The notes under the pieces: generated by a model
Database searches by the model: none
Told to the model about the DNA's origin: nothing
What the model saw: only the letters and a program-made list of their open reading frames with translations
Program-made: the position numbers and the translations under genes
Source: an uncultured Clostridia bacterium
GTDB lineage: Bacteria > Bacillota > Clostridia > UBA1381
Direction: 5' to 3'
Assembly: GCA_944392335.1 (NCBI GenBank)
Contig: CALXWJ010000012.1
Coordinates: forward strand, 1-64,000
Length of the DNA stretch: 64,000 nt
In this document: positions 29,727 to 39,803 of the stretch, piece after piece
How the letters are laid out: each line of letters opens with the position of its first letter
Numbering within the stretch: the first letter of the stretch is position 1

Positions 29727-30335
29727 ATGAACAAGAATTTAAAAGTCATTGCAAACGGCATAATAAATGAAAATCCGACCTTTGTACAGCTTCTGGGTAT
29801 GTGTCCCACCCTTGCCGTGACCACAAGCCTTAAAAACGGCATCGGTATGGGATTGTCTGCAACGGCAGTTTTGGTCGCATCAAATGTGTTGATCTCACTT
29901 TTGAGAAAATTGATCCCGGAAAAAGTAAGGATTGCGGCGTACATAGTGATCATAGCGACCTTTGTTACAATTATTGATCTGCTGTTAAAGGCATTTTTGC
30001 CGTCTTTGGCGGATCAGCTGGGGATTTTTATCCCGCTGATAGTTGTAAACTGTATAATCCTTGCCAGAGCGGAAGCTTTTGCTTCAAAAAATACCGTTGG
30101 CAAATCGGCATTGGACGGACTGGGGATGGGGCTTGGATTTACATGCGCCCTGATACTGATCTCTGCCGTAAGAGAATTTTTGGGAGCGGGGACTTTGTTT
30201 GATATAAAGGTCTACGGAGATATTATAACACCTCCTGCGATCGTAACAATGGCGCCGGGAGGATTTATAGTTCTCGGATCGCTCATAGCGCTTATCAATC
30301 ATATTGCTGCAAAAAGAAAGGCGGGAGATAAATAA
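29727..30335 (+). CDS. rnfE: Rnf complex subunit RnfE
   Basis: A 202-residue membrane protein with six hydrophobic segments; it starts immediately after the rnfG stop. NPTFVQLLGMCPTLAVTTSLKNGIGMG near the N-terminus is the RnfE/NqrD signature and carries one of the membrane cysteines expected to hold a shared Fe-S centre with RnfA. The stop codon overlaps the rnfA start by one base. Confidence 0.95.
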   Translation: MNKNLKVIANGIINENPTFVQLLGMCPTLAVTTSLKNGIGMGLSATAVLVASNVLISLLRKLIPEKVRIAAYIVIIATFVTIIDLLLKAFLPSLADQLGIFIPLIVVNCIILARAEAFASKNTVGKSALDGLGMGLGFTCALILISAVREFLGAGTLFDIKVYGDIITPPAIVTMAPGGFIVLGSLIALINHIAAKRKAGDK

Positions 30336-30904
30336 TGGAATATCTATCCTTAATTATTGGCGCATTGTTTACTCAGAATTTTGTAATGGTGAAATTTTTG
30401 GGTATTTGCCCGTTTTTGGGAGTTTCAAAAAAAATCAATACTGCTGCGGGTATGGGAATGGCAGTAACCTTTGTTATGGCGGTAGCTTCTGCGATCACAT
30501 ATCTTGTGAATTTGATCCTGGGAAGCCGCTTTGAATATTTGCAGACTATCGTTTTTATACTTATCATAGCAGGTTTGGTACAGTTTGTTGAAATGTTTGT
30601 AAAAAAATCGATGCCGTCTTTGTATAATGCATTGGGAATTTATCTTCCGCTTATCACGACAAATTGCGCTGTTTTGGGAGTAGCGCTGTTAAACGTACAA
30701 AACGGGTATGATTTTATCCAGTCGGTTTTGTACGGAACCTTTGCCGCTTTGGGATTTACCATGGCTATCGTGATTTTTGCGGGAATAAGAGAGAATATCG
30801 ACGAGGCGGATATCCCGAAAAGCTTTCGGGGATTTCCGATAGCTCTTGTTACTGCGGGATTGATGGCAATAGCATTTATGGGATTTTCCGGATTTTCGAT
30901 ATAG
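30335..30904 (+). CDS. rnfA: Rnf complex subunit RnfA
   Basis: A 189-residue membrane protein with six hydrophobic segments, paralogous to RnfE but inverted in topology. QNFVMVKFLGICPFLGVSKK near the N-terminus and LITTNCAVLGVALL in the middle hold the two cysteines typical of RnfA/NqrE. A gap of about 100 bases separates it from rnfB, holding a TTGCCG/CGGCAA hairpin and an AGGAGGT ribosome binding site for rnfB. Confidence 0.95.
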   Translation: MEYLSLIIGALFTQNFVMVKFLGICPFLGVSKKINTAAGMGMAVTFVMAVASAITYLVNLILGSRFEYLQTIVFILIIAGLVQFVEMFVKKSMPSLYNALGIYLPLITTNCAVLGVALLNVQNGYDFIQSVLYGTFAALGFTMAIVIFAGIRENIDEADIPKSFRGFPIALVTAGLMAIAFMGFSGFSI

Positions 30905-31005
30905 TGTGATGATTTTCAATAAAATATAATATTTTTTCCGTATTACGGCTTGCCGGCTGAAGGTATTGCCGAAGCGGCAAAAACGTCGGTTTTAGGAGGT
31001 AATCA

Positions 31006-31806
31006 ATGAATATATCAGATATTGTCACGGCGGTGGTGATTGTCGGCGCAACCGGATTAATATTCGGCTGCCTGCTTGCATTTGCATCAATAATTTTTGA
31101 AATAAAATCAGATGAGAGAGAAACTAAAATATTGGATGTCCTTCCGGGAGCAAACTGCGGAGCCTGCGGATATACAGGGTGCTCGGCATATGCGTCGGCA
31201 ATTGTTAAAGAAAACGCTCCCATCAATGCATGCAGTGTAGGTAGAGACGCCGTTGCCAAAAAGATAGGGAAAATCATGGGTATAAAAGCGGAAAAGGTTG
31301 AACCCATGACGGCAAAAGTTATGTGTGGGGGAGACTGCTCTATTGCCGCGGATAAATATGAATACGAAGGAATACACGACTGTCTTGCGGCGTCAAAGCT
31401 TGCGGGAGGCCCGAAGGAGTGCCCGAACGGCTGTCTCGGATTCGGAAACTGTGCCATTGCATGTCCGTTTGACGCGATTTCGATAGAAAACGGGGTTGCG
31501 GTCGTTAATGAAGAAAAATGCCGGGCATGCGGCATATGTATAAAAAAATGCCCTAAGCATATTATAAAGCTTGTACCTAAGAAGAATAAGTATCTTGTAC
31601 TTTGTTCAAACAGTGAAAAAGGCGCACTTACCGGAAAGTATTGTCAAGCAGGATGTATAGGATGTAAAATTTGTGAGAAGGTATGTTTGGCAGGCGCCAT
31701 AAAGGTTACCGACAATCTTGCCCATATCGATTATGATCTGTGTATCAATTGCGGTGAATGTGCAGATAAATGCCCAAAAAAGGTAATTGTTAAAAGAGAT
31801 GCATAA
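31006..31806 (+). CDS. rnfB: Rnf complex subunit RnfB
   Basis: A 266-residue ferredoxin-interacting subunit that receives electrons from reduced ferredoxin. It has an N-terminal membrane helix (about 7-30), the RnfB four-cysteine motif [12 protein letters not shown] with C76, and several C-terminal 4Fe-4S clusters ([41 protein letters not shown]). The iron-sulfur content is high, as in acetogen and clostridial RnfB. It completes the operon. Confidence 0.95.
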   Translation: MNISDIVTAVVIVGATGLIFGCLLAFASIIFEIKSDERETKILDVLPGANCGACGYTGCSAYASAIVKENAPINACSVGRDAVAKKIGKIMGIKAEKVEPMTAKVMCGGDCSIAADKYEYEGIHDCLAASKLAGGPKECPNGCLGFGNCAIACPFDAISIENGVAVVNEEKCRACGICIKKCPKHIIKLVPKKNKYLVLCSNSEKGALTGKYCQAGCIGCKICEKVCLAGAIKVTDNLAHIDYDLCINCGECADKCPKKVIVKRDA

Positions 31807-31849
31807 AAGCGGCAGGTTTTCGGTATACATATGATTTATTTATATCCAT

Positions 31850-32020
31850 AGGGCTGTTGCATTAAGGATTGTATAGGGCTGCTCGATTTTAGATGCAGAA
31901 CGGATGAAACGAAGGTTTGCCTGTAAATCCCTTGCCACAAGGCGTACTCTGTGTACGTTGATGGGGTCGTTTCGTTTGCAGCCGCAGTATACGGCGGTCT
32001 GCGCTAAAAGCGACAGCCCT
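31850..32020. repeat. MITE-like element with terminal inverted repeats
   Basis: AGGGCTGTTGC (31850-31860) and GCGACAGCCCT (32010-32020) form an 11-base terminal inverted repeat with one G-U type mismatch. The interior (171 bases overall) is more GC-rich than the surroundings and has no plausible gene; the small frames across it have no ribosome binding site. A 12-base direct repeat CGGTATACATAT occurs outside both ends (31821-31832 and 32118-32129). This may be a non-autonomous transposable element or a structured RNA. The rest of the 391-base gap before ftsH is AT-rich. Confidence 0.5.
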
Positions 32021-32137
32021 GTTGCAAATTTTGTAATATTTTCGGATATAATTTGTTCATGGAGTATTATTTCAGAAATAATTATTAATAAATTATAGAC
32101 AAATTGTAATTTTTCTGCGGTATACATATATATCTGA

Positions 32138-32166
32138 TTGACTTTTTGTCAAAAATATGGTATCCT
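32138..32166 (+). promoter_or_regulatory. Candidate ftsH promoter
   Basis: TTGACT (32138-32143), 17 bases, then TATCCT (32161-32166), about 30 bases upstream of the ftsH start. TTGAC-N5-GTCAA (32138-32152) forms a small palindrome over the -35 and could be bound by a regulator. Confidence 0.5.
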
Positions 32167-32197
32167 ATCAGAAAATACAGTTCGGGAGAATATTTTA

Positions 32198-34300
32198 ATG
32201 GATAATGATAAAAACAAGAATAATAAAAATAAAAACAATATATTCAAAAATCCGTTTCTGATATTTATTATTATTTCACTGGCGGCAACTGTTGTGCTGA
32301 ATTATCTTCTTTCCGCAGCCATGGCGCCGAGGGAACAGGAAATATATTACAGTGAATTTATTGAAATGCTGGAAAATGGGGAAATCGATTCGGTAGAAAT
32401 TTCGGGAGACAGGATCACAATATTCACAAAAGAAAGCCTGGAAGCGTCAGAAGAGCTTGAAAATTCCGTAAATGAAGCGGACAGCTTTGATGATATCCTC
32501 GATGCAAGCATGAAAACTCAAAATTTAATGCAAAAGGATATCATTTATTATACCGGATATCTCAATGACGGAGAACTGTTGCAGCTTTTGGATGATCATA
32601 ATGTCAAGTACACAAGACCGGTGGCGAAAAATAACGAGCTGCTTGACTTTTTTCTGACATGGATATTGCCGTTTGCCTTGATGTATCTTTTCTTTGCTAT
32701 TGTGATGAGGTATATGTCAAAGAAAATGGGCGGCGGAGGATTCATGTCGGTAGGACAGAGCAACGCAAAGGTTTATGTGGAAAATAAGACCGGGGTTACA
32801 TTTGCAGATGTTGCAGGTCAGGAGGAAGCAAAAGAATCCCTTGACGAAATAGTTGATTTTTTGCATAATCCCGCAAAATATACCGCAATAGGAGCAAAAC
32901 AGCCCAAGGGCGCCTTGCTGGTAGGGCCTCCGGGAACGGGTAAAACATTGCTTGCAAAGGCAGTGGCAGGAGAAGCAAAAGTCCCGTTTTTCTCGCTGTC
33001 GGGCTCTGATTTTGTGGAGATGTTTGTAGGCGTCGGAGCATCCAGAGTAAGAGACCTGTTTAAGCAGGCAGCGTCAAAGGCTCCGTGTATTATATTTATA
33101 GACGAAATAGATGCCATAGGAAAAAGCCGTGACGGTCATTACGGCGGAACCAATGACGAACGCGAACAGACGCTCAATCAGCTTTTGGCGGAAATGGATG
33201 GCTTTGACTCATCAAAGGGCGTCGTGATACTTGCAGCGACCAATAGACCCGAAATCCTTGATAAGGCATTGTTAAGGCCGGGAAGATTTGACAGAAGGAT
33301 CATTGTAGAAAAACCCGATCTGAAGGGAAGAGAAGATATTTTAAAGGTCCACATCAAAAACGTTAAAGTTTCGCCGTCGATAGACCTTCATGAGATTGCA
33401 TTGGCAACAAGCGGGGCTGTTGGGGCAGATCTTGCAAATATGGTAAACGAGGCTGCACTTCGCGCCGTAAAAATGAAACGCAGCGAGGTTTTACAGGAAG
33501 ACCTGATGGAAGCGGTCGAAATAATTATCGCGGGAAAAGAGAAAAAGGACAGGATACTCTCAGATAAAGAAAAGAAAATTGTCGCATATCATGAGGTAGG
33601 CCATGCACTTGCCGCAGCGCTTCAAAAAAATACCGATCCTGTTCAGAAAATAACGATCGTTCCGAGAACGATGGGCGCTTTGGGATATACCATGCAAACG
33701 CCGGAGGAAGAAAGATATCTGATGAGCAAGGACGAGATCATGGATGATTTGACCGTGCTGGTTGCCGGAAGGGCCGCGGAAGATATTGTATTCAATGTAA
33801 AAACAACAGGCGCTTCAAATGATATTGAACGGGCAAGTAAGCTGGCAAGGGCAATGATCGCACAGTATGGTATGAGCGATACTTTCGGAATGGCTGCGCT
33901 TGAGACAACGGAAAGCAGATATCTCGAAGGCAGAAATGTTGCAAATTGTTCGGAAGAAACATTGACCAAGCTTGATAACGAAGTAATAGGCACACTTAAA
34001 GAAGCATATGAAAAAGCTAAAAAGCTATTGACGGATAATATGCAGGCATTGCATGAAATTTCCGAATTTTTGATTGAAAAAGAAACTATTACCGGTAAGG
34101 AATTTATGAAGATATTAAACAAAATCAGAAATGGAGAAAAAAATCCCGGCGAAACGGATGAGTACAATGAACAAAAGGAAGAAACAGCAGATAAAGTCGG
34201 TGAAACAGGTACTAAAACAGATGCAGAGCATAATGAAGCAACGGCAGCACCGAAATCTGAAAACACCGCGGATGACAAAAACGCGGATAATAATATATAA
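32198..34300 (+). CDS. ftsH: ATP-dependent zinc metalloprotease FtsH
   Basis: A 700-residue membrane-anchored AAA+ protease that degrades misfolded and regulatory proteins. Two membrane segments (about 19-40 and 152-172) flank a small extracytoplasmic domain. Walker A GPPGTGKT is at 243-250, Walker [12 protein letters not shown] around 298-308, the second region of homology includes [20 protein letters not shown], and the zinc site HEVGH is at 465-469. ATG 32198 has GGGAG upstream; a longer TTG reading falls in the promoter. The last 55 residues are a low-complexity acidic tail rich in Glu, Asp, Asn and Thr, longer than in most homologues. Confidence 0.95.
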   Translation: MDNDKNKNNKNKNNIFKNPFLIFIIISLAATVVLNYLLSAAMAPREQEIYYSEFIEMLENGEIDSVEISGDRITIFTKESLEASEELENSVNEADSFDDILDASMKTQNLMQKDIIYYTGYLNDGELLQLLDDHNVKYTRPVAKNNELLDFFLTWILPFALMYLFFAIVMRYMSKKMGGGGFMSVGQSNAKVYVENKTGVTFADVAGQEEAKESLDEIVDFLHNPAKYTAIGAKQPKGALLVGPPGTGKTLLAKAVAGEAKVPFFSLSGSDFVEMFVGVGASRVRDLFKQAASKAPCIIFIDEIDAIGKSRDGHYGGTNDEREQTLNQLLAEMDGFDSSKGVVILAATNRPEILDKALLRPGRFDRRIIVEKPDLKGREDILKVHIKNVKVSPSIDLHEIALATSGAVGADLANMVNEAALRAVKMKRSEVLQEDLMEAVEIIIAGKEKKDRILSDKEKKIVAYHEVGHALAAALQKNTDPVQKITIVPRTMGALGYTMQTPEEERYLMSKDEIMDDLTVLVAGRAAEDIVFNVKTTGASNDIERASKLARAMIAQYGMSDTFGMAALETTESRYLEGRNVANCSEETLTKLDNEVIGTLKEAYEKAKKLLTDNMQALHEISEFLIEKETITGKEFMKILNKIRNGEKNPGETDEYNEQKEETADKVGETGTKTDAEHNEATAAPKSENTADDKNADNNI

Positions 34301-34309
34301 ATAAAACAT

Positions 34310-34392
34310 ACCGCAGAATCAAATGCTTTAATCCCTATTGATCATATATTTATCATTTGGAACATATAAGGAACCGTTTGATTATGCGGTAT
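34310..34392. repeat. Long inverted repeat downstream of ftsH
   Basis: ATACCGCAGAATCAAA (34310-34325) pairs with TTTGATTATGCGGTAT (34377-34392), 16 bases with one mismatch, around a 51-base loop. It follows the ftsH stop and may be the terminator, though the T-run after it is poor. The rest of this 319-base gap is AT-rich with no feature I can support. Confidence 0.55.
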
Positions 34393-34619
34393 TATTTATG
34401 CAAAAATATCCCGTAAGATTGCACAAAATTTATATATGTATAAGGGTAAAATATATATTTTGAAAACTTTTTTTTAAAAAACTATTGAAAATATTTTCTA
34501 AAAAGTGTAAAATTAACAAATGTATCGGTGTACAGAGTATAAGGACACAGATACTGTCTCACAGATATCGGAGCTGTGTGAATGATAATGTTGACCGAAT
34601 TGAAAGGATGTCTTTTAAA

Positions 34620-35180
34620 ATGAATAAGTTTTATCATATGAACGTTGCAGGACTTGAAAGAGATTTAAGACTGTTTTCTGTCAATGATAATTTAAAGATA
34701 GCTGCGTTTATTATATTTGGCGATGTTGAATTGACTGTGGCTTGTGCAAAGGAGCTCATAAAAAAAGCGCCGGAATTTGACATAATGGTGACAGCAGAAG
34801 CAAAAAGCATCCCGTTGATTTATGAAATGGCAAAGCAAACGGGAAACAACGATTACATAATTGCCAGAAAAGCACCGAAGGTATATATGGAAAATATACT
34901 GGAGGTCAATGTACATTCCATTACAACGAATAAAGAACAGAAATTATATATAGGTGACTCTGAGGTACAAAGAATGAAGGGAAAACGCTGCCTAATCGTG
35001 GATGATGTTATAAGTACGGGAGAGTCTTTGGCTGCGCTTGAAAAACTTGTCGGAGAAGCCGGAGGGGAAGTCGTTGGTAAAATGGCTGTTCTTGCCGAGG
35101 GCGATGCAATCAGAAGAAAGGATATAACCGTACTCGCTTCATTGCCTTTATTTGATAAAAACGGAGATCCCATAGCTTAA
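34620..35180 (+). CDS. Phosphoribosyltransferase family protein, APRT-like
   Basis: A 186-residue type I phosphoribosyltransferase. The PRPP-binding loop is clear as CLIVDDVISTGES (about 121-133). The length and order of segments resemble adenine or xanthine phosphoribosyltransferases, which salvage purine bases, but the base-binding hood is not decisive. ATG 34620 is preferred; an ATG at 34608 directly abuts the AAAGG site. An inverted repeat terminator follows. Confidence 0.8.
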   Translation: MNKFYHMNVAGLERDLRLFSVNDNLKIAAFIIFGDVELTVACAKELIKKAPEFDIMVTAEAKSIPLIYEMAKQTGNNDYIIARKAPKVYMENILEVNVHSITTNKEQKLYIGDSEVQRMKGKRCLIVDDVISTGESLAALEKLVGEAGGEVVGKMAVLAEGDAIRRKDITVLASLPLFDKNGDPIA

Positions 35181-35187
35181 ATTATAT

Positions 35188-35230
35188 ATACGGATTGTAT
35201 GATGATATAGCTGCAATCCGTATTGTTGTG
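35188..35230 (+). terminator. Terminator after the phosphoribosyltransferase gene
   Basis: ATACGGATTG/CAATCCGTAT (35188-35197 with 35214-35223) is a perfect 10-base stem, followed by a T-rich TGTTGTGTTT stretch. It lies just after the stop at 35180 and separates this gene from the esterase/GH31 group. Confidence 0.7.
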
Positions 35231-35277
35231 TTTAAAAGGATGAAAATAAACAAAATATCAGATTGTGAGGGAATATA

Positions 35278-36060
35278 ATGAAATATATGCCGGAAGATTA
35301 TACAATGCCGGACGAAAGTATCATATATAAAAAAGCGTCAGGTGTACGTCTTGCAATGAATGTTTATTATTCAAAAAACTGCACAAAAAAAACTGCTGTT
35401 GCTTTGTGTGTTCACGGAGGAGGCTGGGCGGCGGTGGAAAAGGAAAATCAGCCCGACGATAAATGGCAGGGCAGCTGGATGAAGCATCAAGCCTCGTATT
35501 ATGCCAAAAGAGGATATATCGGAATAGAGATCACATACCGTTCAATCAATCTTGAGGGTGTTGACATTGCCGATATTGTTGAGGATTGTGAAGACGCCGT
35601 AAGATATATACGAGAAAATATAAAAAAAGCCGATGTTGACAGAATGTTTGCAATAGGTGACTCGGCAGGCGGGCATCTTGTTTTGTGCCTTGCTTTTTCA
35701 AAAGATAAAACCGTACGGCCAAAGGTTGTTGTTGCATGTAATCCCGTTACCGATTGCGTAGATGAAAAATGGGCATATATTTGTGATGATGAAAATATCA
35801 GGAGAAAATACTCTCCGCTGTTCAATATTGAAAAGTCGGATGTTTCGTTCCTCGTGGTACATGGCACCAAGGATGAGATTGTTCCATATGAAACGTCGGT
35901 GGAATATGCAGAAAAAATGAAAAATATAGGAAATGATATAGAGCTTTTGTCGATAGAAGGCGAAGCCCATGCATTTATTTTGTATGAGTATCAGTCAAAA
36001 CCGGAGGATGTTTTATGCTATATGCAAAAAATAGATGAATATCTGGACAGGAAAATGTGA
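35278..36060 (+). CDS. Alpha/beta hydrolase, probable carbohydrate or small-ester esterase
   Basis: A 260-residue esterase of the hormone-sensitive-lipase type. The oxyanion motif HGGGW is at 46-50, the nucleophile elbow GDSAGG has S129, the acid is probably D199 in HGTKDE and the histidine H231 in GEAHAF. There is no signal peptide. It sits in a run with an SGNH hydrolase and a GH31 enzyme; the context suggests removal of acyl groups from imported plant oligosaccharides, which is inference. A TGAGGG site precedes the start. Confidence 0.87.
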   Translation: MKYMPEDYTMPDESIIYKKASGVRLAMNVYYSKNCTKKTAVALCVHGGGWAAVEKENQPDDKWQGSWMKHQASYYAKRGYIGIEITYRSINLEGVDIADIVEDCEDAVRYIRENIKKADVDRMFAIGDSAGGHLVLCLAFSKDKTVRPKVVVACNPVTDCVDEKWAYICDDENIRRKYSPLFNIEKSDVSFLVVHGTKDEIVPYETSVEYAEKMKNIGNDIELLSIEGEAHAFILYEYQSKPEDVLCYMQKIDEYLDRKM

Positions 36061-36068
36061 GGTATAAT

Positions 36069-36707
36069 ATGGAATTACAAGGGAAGAAAATTAATTTTTT
36101 GGGAGACAGCATAACCGAAGGAGTCGGAGCATCGGCGCCGGAGAAAATATATTTAAATGTATTAAAGGAAATGTCCGGGCTGTCGCTGGTAAGAAATTAC
36201 GGAATTTCTGGAACAAGACTTGCAAGGCAGACAGACCCCAATGATACTGCCGCAAAAGCGTTTTCGGACAGATTTGAGGAAATGGATGATGATGCCGATA
36301 TAGTGGTCGTTTTCGGAGGAACAAACGACTATGGACACGGTGACGCAATGCTGGGAACTGTTGAAGATAAGTCAAACGATACATTTTACGGTGCATGCAA
36401 TGTTTTGTTTTCGGGACTTTTAAAAAAATATCCGATGTCGGAAATAGTTATCATGACGCCGCTTCACAGAGAATATGAATATATGAAAAATGAAAAAACA
36501 GGCAGAGTATTGAGAGAATATGTGGATGCAATAAGGGAAACGGCACAAAATTACGGTATTCCCGTACTTGATCTGTATTCGGTATCGGGCTTGCAGCCTA
36601 ATATTGCCCGAATAAAAGAAATATACGTTCCGGATGGCCTGCATCCGTCCGATATGGGAAATAAAAGAATTGCTGACAGACTATATTCGTTTTTAAAATG
36701 CTTATGA
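36069..36707 (+). CDS. SGNH/GDSL hydrolase
   Basis: A 212-residue esterase of the GDSL family. Block I is GDSITEG with catalytic S14, block III is GGTNDYGHG (83-91), and block V is DGLHPS with D189 and H192. No signal peptide. ATG 36069 has GTGAGG six bases upstream; a GTG at 36057 overlaps the previous stop. Probably an acetyl-esterase acting on sugar esters, judged from the neighbouring GH31 gene 21 bases downstream. Confidence 0.88.
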   Translation: MELQGKKINFLGDSITEGVGASAPEKIYLNVLKEMSGLSLVRNYGISGTRLARQTDPNDTAAKAFSDRFEEMDDDADIVVVFGGTNDYGHGDAMLGTVEDKSNDTFYGACNVLFSGLLKKYPMSEIVIMTPLHREYEYMKNEKTGRVLREYVDAIRETAQNYGIPVLDLYSVSGLQPNIARIKEIYVPDGLHPSDMGNKRIADRLYSFLKCL

Positions 36708-36728
36708 TATTTTGGGAGGTTTTGATTA

Positions 36729-38432
36729 ATGAAAAAAATTACATTCGGTACACCTGAAAAAATCGTTCCTTCAAATTACTGCAAGGGATTGGATTATAAG
36801 GAAACAGATATTAAATATGACGTTAATAATTTTAAATTTAAAGAAACAACGAGAGGCTGCTTGCTTGAATTCCCGCTTGAATTCGGCGAGGAGGTATTCG
36901 GTTTCGGATTACAGTTAAAGGGATTCAATCATAAAAATCATAAATTACAGTTAAGGGTAAATTCAGATCCTGTTGCAAATACCGGGGATTCTCATGCCCC
37001 TGTCCCGTTTTTTGTTACAAACAAAGGCTACGGGATGTATTTTGATACGGCAAGATATATTGAGGTTTGCTGCGGATACGGGAAAAACAAGTCAAGAGAG
37101 CCTGTTGAAAATAATACGATAATTGCAACGGCGGAGGATCTGTATAAAAAGTGCGGTCTGAAGGAAACAACGACCATGTCGGTTGAAATACCTGTTGCAA
37201 AGGGCATTGATGTATACATATTTGAAGGTAAAAATATTTTAGATATTGTTTCGCAGTATAATATATTTTCCGGAGGCGGATGCGATGTGCCCGAATGGGG
37301 ATTGGGTGTTTTATACAGGGCATATGCCAGAAATACCGGCAGCCAGGTTATGGAATTGGCAAAATATTTCAGAGAAAATGATATACCTGTTGATATTATA
37401 GGGCTGGAGCCGGGCTGGCAGTCAAGTACATATTCCTGCTCTTATGTTTGGGATAAGGAACGATATCCAAATCATGACGAGGTTATAAAATATTTGAAGG
37501 ATAATGGTTTCCACATTAATCTTTGGGAACATGCATTTATCAGCGCAGCTTCGCCGATCTATAAGCAAATGCATGATTACAGCGGTGATTATGAGGTATG
37601 GCAGGGATTGATCCCTGATTTCGGAACAGAAGAGGCCCGGGACATTTTTGCCAAACATCACAAAGAAACACTTGTGGATAAAGGTATTGACGGATTCAAG
37701 CTGGATGAATGTGATAACAGTGATTTTGTACATGATTGGAGTTTCCCCAACTGTACCGAGTTTCCTTCCGGTATGGACGGAGAACAGTATCATCAGCTGT
37801 TTGGCACGCTTTATATGCAGACAATGTTAAAAGCTCTTGAAAACACGCCGACATTATCAGAGGTGAGAAGTGCAGGCGCATTATGTGCTTCATATCCCTT
37901 TGTATTATACAGTGACCTTTACGACCATAAAGATTTTATAAGGGGCGTTGTAAATTCGGGATTTTCCGGCATATTGTGGACTCCGGAGCTCAGAGACGCG
38001 AAAAACAAAAAGGATTTAATGAGAAGATTGCAGACAACGGTATTTTCTGTTCAATGTCTCATCAATGCATGGTATTGCCCGCAAGTCCCCTGGAAAGAGT
38101 TTGATTGTGAAGATGAAGTCAAGGAGCTTTTAAAAATAAGGAAATCACTGGTTCCAATGCTGAAAAAGGCGTTTGATGAATATAAAACAACCGGAAAACC
38201 GCCTGTAAGAGCTCTTGTTGCAGATTACACGGATGATAAGGAAACTTATTTCATTGATGATGAATATATATTCTGTGATGACCTTATTGTCGCTCCTTTG
38301 ACTGCGGAGATGGATGAGAGGCGCGTTTACCTGCCGGAGGGCGAATGGGTGGATTATTGGACAAAAGAAAAAGTAAACTCAGGCTGGTTTACTGTAAATA
38401 CACAAAAAATTCCGGTTTTTGAAAAAAGATAA
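36729..38432 (+). CDS. GH31 family glycosidase, cytosolic
   Basis: A 567-residue GH31 enzyme without a signal peptide. The TIM barrel starts near WGLGVLYRAYAR (about 190-201). The conserved active-site segment GFKLDECDNSDF (322-333) places the catalytic nucleophile at D326, and IIGLEPGWQ (223-231) and NLWEHAF are also family positions. GH31 includes alpha-glucosidases, alpha-xylosidases and alpha-galactosidases; this shorter form with few accessory domains is not assignable to one substrate. Together with adjacent esterases it probably trims decorated hemicellulose or pectin side chains. Confidence 0.85.
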   Translation: MKKITFGTPEKIVPSNYCKGLDYKETDIKYDVNNFKFKETTRGCLLEFPLEFGEEVFGFGLQLKGFNHKNHKLQLRVNSDPVANTGDSHAPVPFFVTNKGYGMYFDTARYIEVCCGYGKNKSREPVENNTIIATAEDLYKKCGLKETTTMSVEIPVAKGIDVYIFEGKNILDIVSQYNIFSGGGCDVPEWGLGVLYRAYARNTGSQVMELAKYFRENDIPVDIIGLEPGWQSSTYSCSYVWDKERYPNHDEVIKYLKDNGFHINLWEHAFISAASPIYKQMHDYSGDYEVWQGLIPDFGTEEARDIFAKHHKETLVDKGIDGFKLDECDNSDFVHDWSFPNCTEFPSGMDGEQYHQLFGTLYMQTMLKALENTPTLSEVRSAGALCASYPFVLYSDLYDHKDFIRGVVNSGFSGILWTPELRDAKNKKDLMRRLQTTVFSVQCLINAWYCPQVPWKEFDCEDEVKELLKIRKSLVPMLKKAFDEYKTTGKPPVRALVADYTDDKETYFIDDEYIFCDDLIVAPLTAEMDERRVYLPEGEWVDYWTKEKVNSGWFTVNTQKIPVFEKR

Positions 38433-38513
38433 GATCTGTTTGTTTAATAAATATTTTTTATGGGCTTGTATATTGATATGTTCAAGCTGACGTTGGAAAA
38501 GGGGTAAGCATAC

Positions 38514-38654
38514 AACCGCACACACATTGTCCCACTCCGCTTGCCGGAGGTGGGCGCAAAATCACAAATCAGTGAGAGTATGATATCCTGATGATCACAG
38601 CGTTGTATAGCTGCGCTCCTGCCATCGTTTAATAACCGGACGGCCCTTATTGAA
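38514..38654 (+). repeat. Dispersed structured intergenic repeat (copy D)
   Basis: A full 141-base copy starting AACCGCACACACATTGTCCC and ending CCCTTATTGAA. Hairpin 1 has changed sequence but kept pairing (CCACTCCG with CGGAGGTGG, one bulge), compared with CCGCCG/CGGCGG in copy F. It lies in the 357-base gap between the GH31 gene and the second SGNH hydrolase; the rest of the gap is AT-rich and unremarkable. Confidence 0.85.
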
Positions 38655-38789
38655 TGAAATGTTTATCGGATATGGTAGCGGAAAATGTATTGACAGCCGT
38701 TTCAGCGGCATTTTTATAGATTTTGCAGAAAATCCGGTAATTTGTTAATATATTACAAATGGATCAAGTATCAGAAAGGACTTGAAATT

Positions 38790-39803
38790 ATGAATTATAA
38801 AAATATAGATTTGCATAATGTAGAAGAAATCCATTCTACGCCTGACAGAAGCGGTATTATGTTTTACAGATTCCCCTTTGAGGTCATAGACACATTAAAG
38901 GGAGCGGGGACGTATGTATCCCGTTCAAATACAGGCTGTGAGATAAGATTTGTCACAAATGCGAATGTTTTATGGATTACAATGGAGGCTGTCAGAGAAA
39001 ATGTATCCATAACCGTTTTTTTGGGGGATATCGTTTATAAGAAATATATATTAAAAGCCGGGGTAAAAACAACATTGCAGCTTGAAAAAAATATTGCATT
39101 TGATAAAGTAAGCAGTGAAGTTTTAGAAAAATTAAACCGAAGATTCCCGGTTTCTCTTTGGAGGATATATATAAGCAACGATTCAAATTGCATACTGTAT
39201 GATATAAACGGCCTTGACGGATTTGTGCGCCCTCCGATGTCCAATGAACTGCCTGAAAAAAAATGGCTTGCATACGGTTCTTCCATTACTCATGGCTGTT
39301 GGACAGATGACACATCAAATTCATATATACAGGTTGCCGCAAGGATGTTAGGCGTTGACGTGATGTGTAAGGGAATGTCGGGATCCTGTAAATGTGAGCG
39401 TGAAATGGCAAATTATATAAAACAAGCGGATTGGGATTTTGCCACTTTTGAGCTCGGAGTAAATATGTATAATAACAAAACAAAGGAATTTAAAAAAAGA
39501 GTACATTATTTAATAAACGAAGTATATAAAGCAAATCCGGATAAAAAAATTTTTGTTATTACACCGTTTCCGAGTGTTTTCGGTTTTGGTTTGGACAAGG
39601 ACAGTGTAGATAAGCATATTGATTATGTAAAAATACTCAATGAAACGGTGGAAGAGATCAAATCGGAAAATGTTATATTAATTAAAGGCGAGGAAATATT
39701 AAAGGACAATTCGTATCTTTGTTATGATCTGCTGCATCCGTCGGAATACGGTCATCAAAGAATGGGTGAAAATCTTTATGAAAAGCTTAAGGATATGATT
39801 TAA
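38790..39803 (+). CDS. SGNH hydrolase with N-terminal jelly-roll-like domain
   Basis: A 337-residue two-domain esterase. The first 145 residues are a beta-rich domain, and the SGNH domain begins at KKWLAYGSSITHG with S165 as nucleophile in a GSS variant of the GDS block. Block V reads DLLHPSEYG with D313 and H316. The arrangement resembles CE2-like or related carbohydrate esterases, but I would not name the family. There is no signal peptide. ATG 38790 follows AAAGGA; the longer frame from 38742 runs into AT-rich leader. Confidence 0.82.
   Translation: MNYKNIDLHNVEEIHSTPDRSGIMFYRFPFEVIDTLKGAGTYVSRSNTGCEIRFVTNANVLWITMEAVRENVSITVFLGDIVYKKYILKAGVKTTLQLEKNIAFDKVSSEVLEKLNRRFPVSLWRIYISNDSNCILYDINGLDGFVRPPMSNELPEKKWLAYGSSITHGCWTDDTSNSYIQVAARMLGVDVMCKGMSGSCKCEREMANYIKQADWDFATFELGVNMYNNKTKEFKKRVHYLINEVYKANPDKKIFVITPFPSVFGFGLDKDSVDKHIDYVKILNETVEEIKSENVILIKGEEILKDNSYLCYDLLHPSEYGHQRMGENLYEKLKDMI

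Noticed and set aside
29378-29953. 191-residue frame antisense to rnfG/rnfE
   Set aside because: Complement of well-supported Rnf genes, with no start signal.
30876-31535. 219-residue frame antisense to rnfB
   Set aside because: It mirrors the cysteine-rich rnfB coding strand and has no recognisable domain.
31840-32127. Small frames on both strands across the inverted-repeat element (95 and 64 residues)
   Set aside because: They lie wholly in the MITE-like element, have no ribosome binding site and show no protein family features.
33643-34278. 211-residue frame antisense to ftsH
   Set aside because: It is a shadow of the ftsH reading frame with serine-rich, family-less composition and no ribosome binding site.
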